Positions 1 to 9,200 of a DNA stretch of 13,870 bases are shown in pieces. Position 1 is the first letter of the stretch. The number at the start of each line of letters is the position of its first letter. The position numbers and the translations under genes were made by a program. The notes beneath the pieces are model-generated. The model was not told the origin of the DNA and made no database searches. It saw only the letters and a list, made by a program, of their open reading frames with translations. The DNA is from Phoronis pallida. Taxonomy: Eukaryota; Phoronida; Phoronidae. The DNA is taken from the NCBI GenBank assembly GCA_028565715.1, contig JAOXYC010121110.1, forward strand, positions 1 to 13,870, written 5' to 3'.

Positions 1-71
1 TCTTGGTGAGGATTTGGCGCGCAAGGCTTCACAACTTCAGGGAATTGAGATTCACACAAGAGATTGTTAGT
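1..71 (-). CDS. odf3: ODF3 possible last exon, cut by the window edge
   Basis: In the frame that continues exon 3, this stretch reads without a stop and contains K-P-C-A-P, the string that follows S-P-E-K by four residues in human ODF3. Two acceptors keep the frame: AAAG at 73-72 or GAAG at 28-27. Neither has a good pyrimidine tract, and the residues after K-P-C-A-P (N-P-H-Q) do not match the expected V-V-T-F-G, so the true last exon may lie outside. Confidence 0.3.
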
Positions 72-333
72 CTTTGAATTGGCATTTCATGCAACCTGTC
101 AGATTTCATCAATTTTAAAATATTTCTTTAGTTCTATTTTTGATTTTTTTTTCCAGATTATTTTGAATCAAAATGAAAAAATAAACAATTAGGAGAATAA
201 TTTTTCATCATTACTTCAAAACATTAATTTTTATCAGCCAAACAAATGAAAAATAAAATTAATAAAACCACTGGCAATTGCATGAAGTGTTTTTGGCCCA
301 TGGACCATAAATTGACAAGGGAGTTTAATTTAC

Positions 334-474
334 CTTTTCTGGTGAATGAGCACCTGGGCCAGGTTTCTGTGTTCCGTCACTTGGCATCACGTTCCTGCTA
401 GTCATACTGTAGAGGGGACGTCGCTCCTTGTAAATATCTGGTTGGGCAACAGCATATGATCCTGGACCAGGAGT
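334..474 (-). CDS. odf3: ODF3 coding exon 3
   Basis: Acceptor GATTACAG at 476-475, donor GAAAAG|GTAAAT at 333. 47 codons in phase 0: T-P-G-P-G-S-Y at the start and K-P-G-P-G-A-H-S-P-E-K at the end, both classic SHIPPO motifs; the end is identical to human ODF3 over eleven residues. Confidence 0.92.
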
Positions 475-1612
475 CTGTAATCAAAACAACAAAATATTAG
501 AATATAGTTCATATTAAAAGAAAATGTATATCCGACACAAATTTTTTTGGTGTTTGTTTATAAAAATATATCTGTTAACTTTTTGTCATGTAAATGTTGA
601 TTCAAATGAAAAATAGTTTCACTTGTTGTAAATAAAAGTGTATTGATTAATTATCATAAAAATTCTTCATTGATATATCAACAGTTGGCATAGCAACGGA
701 AGATAATTATCAGATTATTAGTCAATTACAGTATTTATAGATCAATGAAACGCTATTAAATATGCACACTGATTGTTGCATGAATCAATGTTATATTGTG
801 TACGCTCTACATTATATCACTCTTGGTGTGAAATCAATGTGAAATGTTTTCTTTCACAACAGAATTAACAATGCTTGATTGAATCTAGAAAATATAATTA
901 CCCTCTGTAAATCCTCATGGAAACTTCCAATCTTGCTTCGGCCAGTTAGTGAGTATACTGGGGCCTGTTTTTTCTTGCTCTGTACGGTTTTTGACATCAT
1001 AGGGTCGACGGAATACGTGTTGGGTGCTGGAATAATAGAAAAAATATTATTTATACTCATGTTTTAAAATACCATTTTATTTTACAAATAATATCAGAAA
1101 TAATTTTTGGTTTCCTTTCAATTTTTGAGATATTAAAAAAAAGTTATTCAAGTTTATATACACTTTACCATCATGTATTTATAAAATTGTTTTAAATATG
1201 TTTTGTTCATACCTGGTGTGTTGTCTTGGCGCCTCACACGTGTCCTGCTTCCAAAACTGTATGCAGCGTGTCTAAATTTAGCCTGTTCTCCACATTTTTC
1301 TGGTGAATATGCGCCAGCACCTGGCGTGTTAAAAGCTGCCAAGTCCTTGTTTCTACCGTAAACGGAATAGTGTGGTGTACCATCTGGTCCATTTCTGTAT
1401 ACTTTATGTTGGGGTAAATGACACGGTCCTGGACTGCAGTCGTCCTTTGTTTTTCCGTGCTTGATACCAAAATGCCATGCTGGCCTTTTCTCATGGGAGC
1501 TACGTGGATCGTGGCTTGGTTGACCCATCAATGTTGGTAGACCATAACATGGTCCTGGACTGCTGTACATAGCGGCAATGGGGCCGCGTGGAACTGTTGG
1601 TACCCAAGTCAT
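334..1612 (-). CDS. odf3: ODF3/CIMAP1 (SHIPPO-1)-like ciliary microtubule protein, 3' end missing
   Basis: Coding exons 1213-1612, 902-1026 and 334-474 join in phase 1 and then phase 0 to give 222 residues. The start T-W-V-P...R-G-P-I-A-A-M-Y-S-S-P-G-P matches the vertebrate R-G-P-I-M-A-L-Y-S-S-P-G-P opening. Pro-Gly-Pro (SHIPPO) repeats sit near residues 18, 60, 96, 132, 176 and 213, ending K-P-G-P-G-A-H-S-P-E-K, where human ODF3 (about 254 residues) has the same string with about 29 residues to go. The fourth repeat reads T-P-A-P instead of T-P-G-P. Known of the family: ODF3 is a sperm outer-dense-fibre protein, and SHIPPO proteins bind ciliary or flagellar microtubules. The same role is inferred here. 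The last exon lies at or beyond the left edge. Confidence 0.92.
684..697. promoter_or_regulatory. RFX X-box-like site in ODF3 intron 2
   Basis: GTTGGCATAGCAAC differs at one position from the X-box form GTTGCCATAGCAAC. RFX factors bind such sites and drive ciliary genes across animals. Both half sites are present with the normal two-base spacer. Confidence 0.5.
902..1026 (-). CDS. odf3: ODF3 coding exon 2
   Basis: Acceptor ATTATTCCAG at 1028-1027, donor CAGAGG|GTAATT at 901. Residues 135-175: P-N-T-Y-S-V-D-P-M, then Y-S-L-T-G-R-S-K-I-G-S-F-H-E-D-L, matching human S-I-K-G-R-S-K-L-G-G-F-S-D-D-L. Confidence 0.92.
1213..1612 (-). CDS. odf3: ODF3 coding exon 1
   Basis: Start ATG at 1612, donor CACCAG|GTATGA at 1212. 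It holds residues 1-133 and the first base of codon 134, with three SHIPPO repeats: S-S-P-G-P-C-Y, C-S-P-G-P-C-H-L-P and N-T-P-G-A-G-A-Y-S-P-E-K. The ATG is 21 nt inside the exon, downstream of a TTTATTTACAG acceptor (1635-1634). That short leader could come from a cis-spliced noncoding exon or from spliced-leader trans-splicing, which is common in tunicates. Confidence 0.92.
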
Positions 1613-2014
1613 TTTTGTAGAATAGTATTAACCCTGTAAATAAAAGACAAAATATAAATATAAATGGCTATTAGACGTTTAAAGTTATTGTAATCAGATT
1701 TGCCTACAAATTAAATTCCTAATTCACAATCTCATCAGTTGTAATAAGCCACAATGATGATTAAAATTGTTTATCATCCGTCAAGTAAATGAGATCAACT
1801 ATACCTGCTTAGAAAATCACTTATCAAAACTGTGACAAATTAATTATCACACATGGTCACACCTCTAATTACCCTGTTTGTACCAACACCTTATTTAATC
1901 TAATCAAATACACAAACTGTGAAAAATGTATGTCTACTAGCTTCCACATACTTCTACTATCCTAATTGATACTGAAAAAAATATTTTATACAAGTTTTCA
2001 AACTAAAAAATTAC

Positions 2015-2090
2015 CTGATAAAATCACAACTTGTCTATAAACTCGCGCTACTAAGAATGATTTTAATCACAACGTGCTTGGCTTCATATG
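2015..2090 (-). other. Candidate ODF3 noncoding leader exon (proximal)
   Basis: TTATCAG|GTAATT is a good minus-strand donor (exon ends at 2015) and pairs naturally with the acceptor at 1635-1634, giving a 377-nt intron. No ATG is read in frame with ODF3. The 5' limit is set only approximately, next to the RFX-like inverted repeat at 2091-2128. Confidence 0.4.
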
Positions 2091-2128
2091 GTTGCCAAGT
2101 GTTTGTTGTCGTTTCAACCCTTGGCAAC
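2091..2128. promoter_or_regulatory. Inverted pair of RFX half-sites upstream of ODF3
   Basis: GTTGCCAAG (2091-2099) and its exact reverse complement CTTGGCAAC (2120-2128) are separated by 20 nt. GTTGCC is the core X-box half-site. The pair sits just upstream of the proximal leader donor, where a promoter is expected. Confidence 0.4.
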
Positions 2129-2730
2129 TGGGGCAGATCAATGCGCGACCATTATGTGTATTGACATTGGATACCGCTTAGAGCATTACACACTGTGCCG
2201 CTTAGTGATTCGGCTAATACACATTTGATCCCCAGATATTTGAATGAGTATACTGACATTTTTCATGATTGTGTTATTAAATTTCATATGATTTGTCATA
2301 AAATTTAGTTTTTGAAAACAATAATTTGATTTTATTAACGGTTTCGCATGATGAAATTGGAACTCTTTGAAACGCGTATGTGCATCCTTGCATGACAACC
2401 TACCTTTGTACCTCAGACACCCTAGGTAGATTTTAATGGGTAGTTAACTGTGAAATCTAAGTTAAATGCAATAATCTGCATCGACAGTGTCACCGTTTTA
2501 AAGTATAGAACAATACGTGAGCCAGACAAAAGAGTGTGGTGTTGCGAGACGTAACCCAAAAACGTTGTTTAAAACTTTTCTCCATCACGCCATGGCATGA
2601 ACTGCCGAAATTGCGGGAAATGAGACAGACATCTTTCCACGCAATTCTTTGGTACATAACGGGACTTTCACTTCATGTCGATAGCATAAAAAGAAATGGT
2701 GACACACAAAAAAGTTCATAACAATCTTAC

Positions 2731-2812
2731 CTTGGTCAAAAAATCTGAAAAAAATCGTAAAATAAGGACAAACTCGAAATTATAACCCTCTACCAGAAAC
2801 TTCGCGTAAGTC
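2731..2812 (-). other. Candidate ODF3 noncoding leader exon (distal)
   Basis: GACCAAG|GTAAGA is a strong minus-strand donor (exon ends at 2731). The sequence up to an X-box-like element at 2813-2824 has no ATG on this strand. It could splice to 1633 as an alternative to the exon ending at 2015. No acceptor or cDNA evidence ties it to ODF3. Confidence 0.35.
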
Positions 2813-2824
2813 TGTCCCTAGCAA
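2813..2824. promoter_or_regulatory. X-box-like element upstream of distal ODF3 leader
   Basis: GTCCCTAGCAAC ends in a perfect right half-site (AGCAAC); the left half is degenerate. It resembles the C-C-T-A-G-C-A-A-C core of MHC class II X boxes, also an RFX target. It lies about 80 nt from the distal donor. Confidence 0.4.
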
Positions 2825-3038
2825 CCAAGAAAGTACACGTGATTAAAAAATTGTCAGTCATTGGTTTATAACATTTGTCTTTTATGTCGTCATAAAATTT
2901 TATTCAAATAAATGAAATCGGAATACGTCGGACAATTCCGTGACTTATTCGGGCGACAGTGTTGGCTGGTGAAAAAAGAAAACGGTGATTTAAACATTCA
3001 TTGATTGGCCAAAAAGTCCAAAGGTAATTTGCTCGGGA

Positions 3039-3106
3039 ACTGAATAAATGTTGCATGAGCTATATGAATGAGTTAATATTCACTAAATTACTGAATGAAT
3101 GTTGCA
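3039..3106 (+). repeat. Direct repeat pair, 16 of 17 identical
   Basis: ACTGAATAAATGTTGCA at 3039-3055 and ACTGAATGAATGTTGCA at 3090-3106, 51 nt apart. Confidence 0.8.
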
Positions 3107-3889
3107 AGATTTTTATTATTTCACAATCCCGGTGTTCACAATGCGTGTGATTTGAGCCCCAGTGTCCTCAGATTTCCACAAATAATTATTTTGTCACAGG
3201 AATTGGACTGCGCGTATGAGTGAACAAGTTTCCCATGTAAGACTACAAGTTTTTCATCCAATTCTTTTTAAAAAACCACAATTTCCGCTCTTCAAAACCC
3301 CGATGTTATATAAATAGACATAGGGATCTGAAAAACGGCAAGTCGCCAATTATATAGTTTTGTGACCACATTGTCGCATGCAACTACAAAATGTGAGCAA
3401 ATTCCATTTTGTTTTGTTTTGGCTCGTTACTGCTTCTGAGAAAATTACAATTTGCTCAGAACTTAAATTGTTTCTTGTTTTATAACGAAAAGGTATACAT
3501 CGATTTTTATTCAATCACAGATTTTTTCTTGTTTCGAGAAATCGTTATTTACCGTAACGTGCCTTAATTGTGGTCAAGCAAATAATTTTATTGACCAAGT
3601 TCCTTCACAGTTTCAGGTACGGTAGATGTGTATTGTACGTCCCATTGAACATATTGAATAGCGGTTGAATACTTTGTATGGAGGATCTATACGGCATGCG
3701 CGATATAGATCACGGGCTATTGAGTAACGCAACATTATCGCATCATCTGCTGGATTAAACTACTAGAATAGCCCTGCAGCAGCGAATACAAGATCTACAA
3801 TTTAAGAAGATAAACGGCAGAGTAAAATAAAGAACTACTTTCTTCTATTGTTCGCATGGAAGCAGGATTTGCTGCTATACCATCATCAA

Positions 3890-3917
3890 CGGCAGATAAC
3901 AATATTGTTATCTGCCG
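3890..3917. repeat. 28-bp perfect palindrome
   Basis: The half CGGCAGATAACAAT is followed directly by its exact reverse complement, with no spacer. The flanks pair again (TCAA and TTGA) after a 2-nt bulge. Confidence 0.9.
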
Positions 3918-4375
3918 CGTTGAAAGTTGGGCCCAGAAACGATAAGTGCTTGCTTGCGGAAATATTGAACAAAATATGGTTATATTCAGGAGATTCATCG
4001 TCCATTTTCAAATGAGTAGTGACCCGTGACTGTTTTTATTGAACAAAATATGTGTTGATAACTACTGAAAATAACTCACCTTCGTGTGGTATTTGAATAA
4101 ATAACAACAAACACACTTGTAGATTAACATTTAATAATTTCTAAAAAGTTAGTAAATTTATAATTCAATGTATGCAATGAATGCAACACATTTATGAGAC
4201 AAAACTGTGATGAAACGGCAAACAAGCAGAAGCCTTACTTACGACAGTCAGTAAATAAATATCAATGCATCCCTTTTTATTACAATGCTGATACAAATCA
4301 ACAGAAGTATATAAAATTTTCACACTTTTTAGAGAAAAATTGACAAAATGACACCTCAAAATCATGATTGCATAA

Positions 4376-4389
4376 ATATATATATATAT
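4376..4389. repeat. Short AT microsatellite
   Basis: Seven AT units followed by a T run; ordinary low-complexity sequence. Confidence 0.85.
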
Positions 4390-5072
4390 TTTTTTAAGGA
4401 AATAATGCAGCTTAAATCTTTAAATATATTCCAAAAAACATGATCGAACTCAGAAAATAAACATATTGGCTTCAAAGTTACACTCAACTGTATGAAAAAA
4501 CATCGTTATTGATTATGACAAAATCATAATTATTAGTATCACAACATTTTAGTAAATAATATGTTATGCAATTCCTAATGCAACATTTATAAAAGAAAAA
4601 TCAACATTTTAAACTGTTGACTAGAAAGATAATTGCAGAAATAATAATCACTGACAAAAAATCTGAAAAAGGCACACAAAAAAGTTTGTTAATTACATGT
4701 ACATTATGTTGCTGTAGTGTGTTTACTAATATTATTATCAAATGCAGTTGTGCTCATAAGCAAAATAGTTATTGCATCTAAGTTATTGGCATCTTCACAG
4801 ATGTTAGACTTAACCGTGAATAACACACAGTGTTAGATTGAGTCAGGCTTCACAGATTTCCCAGTAGCTCTCCGTCCAATGCCAACTATGAGCATTTACT
4901 TAAACAGTTCTTAACAGTAATGGGGAAAGCAGTCAGGTATATTTGTATATTAAAAATTGTGACACATTTATAATAAGAACGGTGAATAATTTATAAACAA
5001 ATAAAAGTTATTTACTTTGAAATAAATTAGTATTTTCATGGCAAGGTTATCACAAAGCAGGTTTTAAACTGG

Positions 5073-5095
5073 CCAACTTGTCACCAACAAGTTGG
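5073..5095. repeat. 8-bp perfect hairpin in probable 3' UTR
   Basis: CCAACTTG and CAAGTTGG flank a 7-nt loop. It could fold in RNA of either strand. Confidence 0.75.
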
Positions 5096-6072
5096 TTCAA
5101 AAAGTCAGAAGTTTTGGCAGGAAAAAATAAATTGTCAATAACATCAGTCACAAACTGCTTATTTTCAGTTCCATAAGACCACTACTAATTTGTTCAGAAA
5201 TACACCAAAGGCAAGTGGTTGAAATCATAATCACTCCAAAATACAGTTATGCGTATATGATATCTGACAACCAAGCGTGACAAGTTACCTGCAAGTTAAA
5301 GCTACCATGCATGTCTAGTCTAAGAGATCAACAAAATAAAAAGAGATAGTAAACATACTAAAGGCCAATTTTAATATATGTAATTAATTTTAATTATTGA
5401 AATTGAAAAATTCATCAAAAGATAAACAATAGTTTTGTGGTAAGCCACCTAGACAAAGCATTGCACTTTTGTTACTTTAAATTTGATGTCTCAAATTTTT
5501 AAGTACTTGAATCTCGTAAAAATCGAAATTATGCAATAGAAAGTACAACTTCTCATACAACATAATATAAAAGGTCAATGTTAGATAGGCCTTAAAAAGT
5601 TGGGGGTATGCAACCTGTCATGTCTGAATAAGTTCATAACATCTTAACATGGCAATTCATGGGCTGGCTACTGAATTCTTTTCAGAGTAACTACTACATT
5701 ATTGAATACAAACAACATGAAAGCATGTTTTTCAATATGTAACTTTTAACTTTTGTAACAGTATTGTAAAACCTTCCAAATTTGGGACATATTCAAACAG
5801 TTACCTTTGTTCACTATTAGCATGAAAGTGTGGCTCCATCTATTGGTCAAGAAACATCGCTTGTGAGGTTGAAGTCTGTGCGATACAGACACAGCAGAGC
5901 ATTACTCATATCAAGGTAAGTTCTAGTAAAATACCCAAATTCGTCAGTTATTCAGTACTTTGTTCACATTCTAAAAATTCAATTACAATAAACAATTTAA
6001 GAATATTAAATTAAGAAATGAGATGAAGTTCTTCCCAGATCAGAATGATGATACAAATGATTTTGGAATCTT

Positions 6073-6266
6073 CTACATAATGTGTGAGAAGTGTTTTGCA
6101 TACAGTACAGGGTGATGTTTCTGAAACTGCTTGATCTTCTGCTGTTTGTCCTTGAGCGTGACCTTGGTGTCATCCAGTACACAGTTCATTAAGGTCACTA
6201 ACATGGTTTCTGTAACAGCTGGCTGGGAAAATTCTTGGATTGATATTTGGTTGCAGTAGACATATT
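6073..6266 (-). CDS. depdc7: DEPDC7 coding exon 10 with stop codon
   Basis: Acceptor TTTTTCCAG at 6268-6267. Residues 484 (split) to 547, then TAG. E-Y-V-Y-C-N-Q near the start matches vertebrate Y-I-Y-C-Q, and K-D-K-Q-Q-K-I-K-Q-F-Q-K-H-H-P near the end matches the K-E-K-K-K-L-L-G-Q-F-Y-K-C-H-P tail, so the stop is at the expected place. Confidence 0.93.
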
Positions 6267-9200
6267 CTGGAAAAATGAAAATTAAGAGCAATATAAGAAA
6301 AACAACAAAATGATAATGTCACAGTTTCACAGAAAATGGATGTTTATTCTAAACATGCAGTACTTTAATGTGAAAACGATGGGTGGAAGCCCTTATATGT
6401 GCAATGCCTAAACGTGTTCCTATGCCCACAGAGGGAGCAAGAATAGAGGCAGATTTCAAGCGATAGCACATGTACGAGCTCTCTTGAGTTAGCAAATGCC
6501 GTCTTGAGGCAAATTGGAAGTTCCAGTACTTCATTTATTTCTTCCTATCAACACCAAGTATGGATAAATGAAAGCATCCATGCTACATTCTACATTCACC
6601 TATCATGAAATTCAACTCTTTATCGAGTGGGGGGAATTTTTAATTTCAACTTTTTTCATCCCATTAGTTATGATTACTGCTTCTAGGATTGAAAATTCGC
6701 AAATACAAAAACACAAAATATTATTTTGATAAAACATATTCTACTGGATTGAAATCCACAGACAGTCCTACTGACCAGGCTTTCTGGGTGTAAGATGACT
6801 CGTCTCGTCTACTACAGTTTGGATATCATCCGGAACTTTGAACAGTTCCGCGACATAGTCCACCATCAGCATGACTAGTTGCACCACCTGTTGGCCAGAG
6901 AGTAACCTATTTCTGATGATGCATGAAGTAAGACGCTGTTCCACAAGTGTGTGGTTAGATTGCTGTAAAGTGAAAATAAAAGTATTTACAAGCAAAACAT
7001 GGTGCAATTGTGTAACACAATTGGGGAAAAGGTGTAAATGGGTGAAAAACTGTGCACTACTAAAGCATTACTTCAAAATAGAGAAAGGTTTGATCAACTC
7101 AAAAGCGTATCCGTCAAAAATTTGCTTTGTGTATTGAAGCATCATCCAAAGTGGGGCAGCCTACTTCAAATAGTAATTTTTATGTGTCCTCAATGTTGAG
7201 TATTACTGAAAAATTTGACCTTGGTTATAGAAACACTTTTTTGTATCACTGTAATTATGAGACTACACCTACCATAGTATTAAGTTTGATGTCATCATCT
7301 AACACGAACTTGATAAACACTAACAACTTCTCCAACTCCGAACGTGTTTGACAAGGTAACAACAGTAAACTCAGTCTTAACAATTTAACTGCATCCTGCA
7401 TGCGTGATTGCATGAACAAGTTTAACACAGCGATATGTACGTCGATGAATATCTCCGGCATCAGAGGCTCAGTGAGACTTGAGTAATGATTGCAAATGTT
7501 AGTAAAAAGTTCAGATTTGAATTGCACTCCTTTGGTTTGGGCATATTTGCTTTGCAGAGTGTATAATATAGAGTCCCCTTTTGGATGAAATTCTAAGCAG
7601 TTGAATGCCGCTTCGGTCCATTCGTCAAATAGTCTACAGCAACCAGGACTGAAATGGGAGAGGTATGGTTAGGTTAGTAGGAATAATACATGGATAATTG
7701 GAGGCTATGAATTAATAGAATAGAAACAAGAAAATGTCCCTCTGTTCTACGTATTTACAATAAATCTTGCATATACTGACCATGCATTGGACAGCTTTCC
7801 ACTTTTACCAGTCCATTTTCAAGTCTCTGTTACATGTGTATAACACATGTTGGACAAAAAGGCGAGTTTTAATCTGTGTAGTAAATGCAAGGTTCCCCAG
7901 TTTCATAAAACTCTTTAACAATGTTATATCAAACTCAAACATTGGTTGAATTTGATAGTTGCAAGAGGTCAAATATTGAATCTGACCTCATGCAACAACC
8001 AAATTGCAGCAATATGTTGCTTTCGACTTTGATAAATTTGGGCCCAAGAATGATTTACCGCACAACTTTAAGTAACAATTATAGCACAATCTAAAGAAAA
8101 AAGAAACAAAGTGAATTAGCCAGGAGTTATGTTTAGATAGCTGACTAGCCACTCAATTTTCAATTGGCTAAAAGAAAGTCAAAGATACAAGTTTTATGGG
8201 ATTCAAGTGCCTGAACCTGGAGTTAGGGGGACCATTTCAATTTAAGTATAGGCTGCCAAGTTCAACCAATTTACTTTCAACAAGATAAAAGAAGGACAAA
8301 GTCGGAAAGAACCTAAGCTAGAGTTGACAGATTCCCTACCTTCCATGGCAAGTTGGCGAGAATGGTCCATACTTAGTATTCTCTATCACAGTGCTGCAAG
8401 AGCTCAGCTTCTCCGGTTCATTGATGTAATGGAGGATATCATCAAGGAATGGCAAGTCTACCAGTCGCAGTATTTTTGTGAGGGCAGCTTGTTTCAGTAT
8501 TGCACTTGGGTCTGAAATAAGAGTTGAATGCATTTAAAAATTCATTTGAATGTATTGTATAATTCACACATTGATTGTTAAATTGAAATACCCTATAGTA
8601 ATAGGCCATTCTGGAATAATTTTAGGTAGGACCGTGTTCTCTAATTTTTCTTCCTCCTCAGGACCGGTCACAGTCTCAATGGGGAACGGTGATGTAATAG
8701 AGAACTGAGAAGAAACTCCCCTGAATGTTGGTGATAAGAATATTTACGCTCTCACATGGATTTGAAACCGTGTCTTTGGGTTCTATTGTTCTACCGTTAG
8801 ACTACAATGACCAGCACATGAAGGTACAAGTCAACTCTGATTCAGTTATGTGAAATTGATAGTGTCACAGATGGCAATAATTCTATTGGTACATGAATGT
8901 ATAAGTTAACTCAAATTAATATCATTTAAAAATAACAATTTCAATAGTCAGAAAAGCATTGGTAGCACTTTTGTCATCGATAATAAATTTTTTGAATATG
9001 AATGAGACTTATTTAATCAAAATCCACGGCAAAATTTGAGTGTAAACATTCTACATACCATCACTTGTTTCCTCTTCTGAACATAAGACAACTTTTCTAC
9101 CTCCATTCACTGATGATGATTGTCGCGTCATTCTCAGCAATTTTGCTGGAGACATGGACTTGAGTATCTCCGTACTTTTCCGCCTAGTCAAATATAAATG

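Larger units (their letters stand above)
2129..4080. other. Region upstream of ODF3, no supported gene
   Basis: Short ORFs occur on both strands, but none looks like a known protein or has convincing splice partners. The region holds the distal leader candidate, a near-identical 17-nt direct repeat (3039-3055 and 3090-3106), an 8-bp inverted repeat (3684-3691 and 3704-3711), a 28-bp perfect palindrome (3890-3917) and a perfect but unpaired minus-strand donor, CGAAG|GTGAGT, at 4080. Confidence 0.4.
4081..6072 (-). other. Noncoding: probable DEPDC7 3' UTR and intergenic DNA
   Basis: No ORF above 60 codons on either strand and very AT-rich. The first canonical AATAAA on the minus strand after the DEPDC7 stop is at 4281-4276, which would make a 3' UTR of about 1.8 kb; ATTAAA variants occur earlier (for example near 5370), so a shorter UTR is equally possible. 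It holds an 8-bp perfect hairpin (5073-5095) and an AT microsatellite (4376-4389). Confidence 0.4.

Noticed and set aside
1234-1494. Second minus-strand ORF inside ODF3 exon 1
   Set aside because: A different frame of the same exon, without SHIPPO motifs.
2536-2721. 61-codon plus-strand ORF
   Set aside because: No recognisable domain, no splice partners, and no plus-strand gene nearby.
4090-4100. TATTTGAATAA resembles part of the Ciona spliced-leader sequence
   Set aside because: It lacks the rest of the leader and no donor follows it, so it cannot be a spliced-leader gene; a chance match in AT-rich DNA.
6871-7137. 88-codon plus-strand ORF
   Set aside because: Its first part is antisense to DEPDC7 exon 9 and the rest is low-complexity intron.
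8324-8515. 63-codon plus-strand ORF
   Set aside because: Antisense shadow of DEPDC7 exon 7.
8748-8816. Functional tRNA gene
   Set aside because: Box spacing is too short and the arms do not form a cloverleaf, so it is better read as a SINE head.
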